A stretch of DNA of 51,077 bases from Clostridia bacterium (lineage in GTDB: Bacteria > Bacillota > Clostridia > Oscillospirales > Acutalibacteraceae). The translations under genes and the position numbers were made by a program. The notes below the pieces were generated by a model. That model saw only the letters and a program-made list of their open reading frames with translations. It was not told where the DNA came from and did not search any database. Positions 50,528 through 51,077 of the stretch are shown here, piece after piece. The stretch's first letter is position 1; each line of letters begins with the position of its first letter. The stretch spans positions 1 through 51,077 of the forward strand of contig JAFSEF010000124.1 in the NCBI GenBank assembly GCA_017435865.1. The letters run 5' to 3'.

Positions 50528-51077
50528 TTATGCCGGGCTGACAGGCAGGTGACCCGACAGCGGGGCAGACAAACGTGCTGCATCGTATTCAACGATCGGT
50601 TTTTCTCCGTCTGTCACGCATTCCTTTGTGACCGTTACGCTGATAATGGATTTGTCGGACGGTGTTTCATACATGATCGGCAGCAACACATTTTCCATGA
50701 TGGAACGCAAGCCGCGGGCACCTGTTTTCTTTTCCAGTGCAGATTCCGCAATGGCTTCTAGTGCATCCTCTTCAAAGAACAAATCCACTCCGTCAATGCG
50801 GAACAAGGATTGATACTGTTTGAGGAGAGCATTCTTAGGTTCGCGGATGATGCGTACCAATGCTTCTTTGTTCAGGTTTTCAAGGCTTGTCAGAACAGGC
50901 ATTCTGCCCACAAGTTCGGGAATGATGCCGAAGCGGACAAGATCCTGCGGAATGACTTTGGACATAATGAAATCCTGATCAAGCTCTGCTTTGGTTCTGA
51001 TTTCGGCACCGAAACCGAGCACTTTGTTGCCCAATCTCTTTTCCACGATTCTTTCGATGCCGTCAAATGCACCGCCG
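50528..51077 (-). CDS. clpX: ATP-dependent Clp protease ATP-binding subunit ClpX, C-terminal part (5' end outside window)
   Basis: The frame continues past the end of the window. The visible 182 residues read GAFDGIERIVEKRLG at the start, then FGIIPELVGRMPVLTSLENLNKEALVRII (ClpX core with the sensor region), EPKNALLKQYQSLFRIDGVDLFF and ALEKKTGARGLRSIMENVLL (sensor II, GARGLRSI). These are diagnostic of ClpX over HslU. ClpX unfolds tagged proteins and feeds ClpP. The last about 20 residues (LSAPLSGHLPVSPA) are not conserved in the family. Confidence 0.96.
   Translation of the reverse strand, partial: GGAFDGIERIVEKRLGNKVLGFGAEIRTKAELDQDFIMSKVIPQDLVRFGIIPELVGRMPVLTSLENLNKEALVRIIREPKNALLKQYQSLFRIDGVDLFFEEDALEAIAESALEKKTGARGLRSIMENVLLPIMYETPSDKSIISVTVTKECVTDGEKPIVEYDAARLSAPLSGHLPVSPA

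Overview
The window looks like a chromosome segment of a gut-type Clostridia (Oscillospirales/Ruminococcaceae-like) bacterium. The reasons are the Firmicute-style rimP-nusA-rnpM-ylxQ-infB-rbfA-nrnA-truB-ribF operon, the CIRCE-controlled hrcA-grpE-dnaK-dnaJ operon, strong GGAGG ribosome binding sites, type I dockerin modules on secreted proteins, a SpoIIQ-like M23 peptidase, and secreted BspA-type leucine-rich repeats. Species cannot be assigned from sequence alone.

Layout. (1) 1-2.8 kb, AT-rich and accessory: the C-terminal end of a large serine recombinase, a membrane NERD/zinc-ribbon protein, a gutted NCS2 permease pseudogene and a DUF4085 gene. (2) 3.1-8.6 kb: a convergent alpha/beta hydrolase, then a + strand run of a flavin-binding NimA-like protein, a GxGYxYP-type putative glycosidase, a GH78-like six-hairpin glycosidase and a Nudix hydrolase. 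(3) 8.7-11.6 kb: an XRE regulator divergent from a secreted LRR_5 protein. (4) 11.6-15.05 kb, - strand: a tight six-gene operon (TSCPD protein, nucleosidase, Maf, ComF, two chromate-transporter halves). (5) 15.15-23.0 kb, + strand: the translation/transcription operon, followed by a tRNA-Met/tRNA-Glu pair with its own consensus promoter and terminator. (6) 23.3-31.2 kb: an SF2 helicase with a C-terminal membrane hairpin, overlapped by a TIM-barrel glycosidase gene; convergent to it is a membrane-anchored GH78 rhamnosidase of lower GC; then tRNA-Leu. (7) 31.4-45.4 kb, a secreted/cell-surface block: dockerin-metallo-beta-lactamase, an unrecognised 1637-residue secreted protein, lexA, an M23 peptidase, a two-domain metallophosphoesterase with dockerin, and a PASTA pseudokinase. 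(8) 45.5-51.1 kb: hrcA-grpE-dnaK-dnaJ and the 3' part of clpX.

The least explained signals are four. A palindromic intergenic repeat has two full copies, after the M23 gene and after dnaJ, and a lone arm at 28487; all three lie between convergent genes. A helicase with transmembrane helices shares an operon with a glycosidase. A PASTA receptor-like protein has lost the catalytic Asp of its kinase domain. A 1.6-kilo-residue secreted protein appears internally duplicated. I saw no CRISPR array, rRNA, complete transposon or phage. All functional calls come from motif recognition by eye, with no database search.
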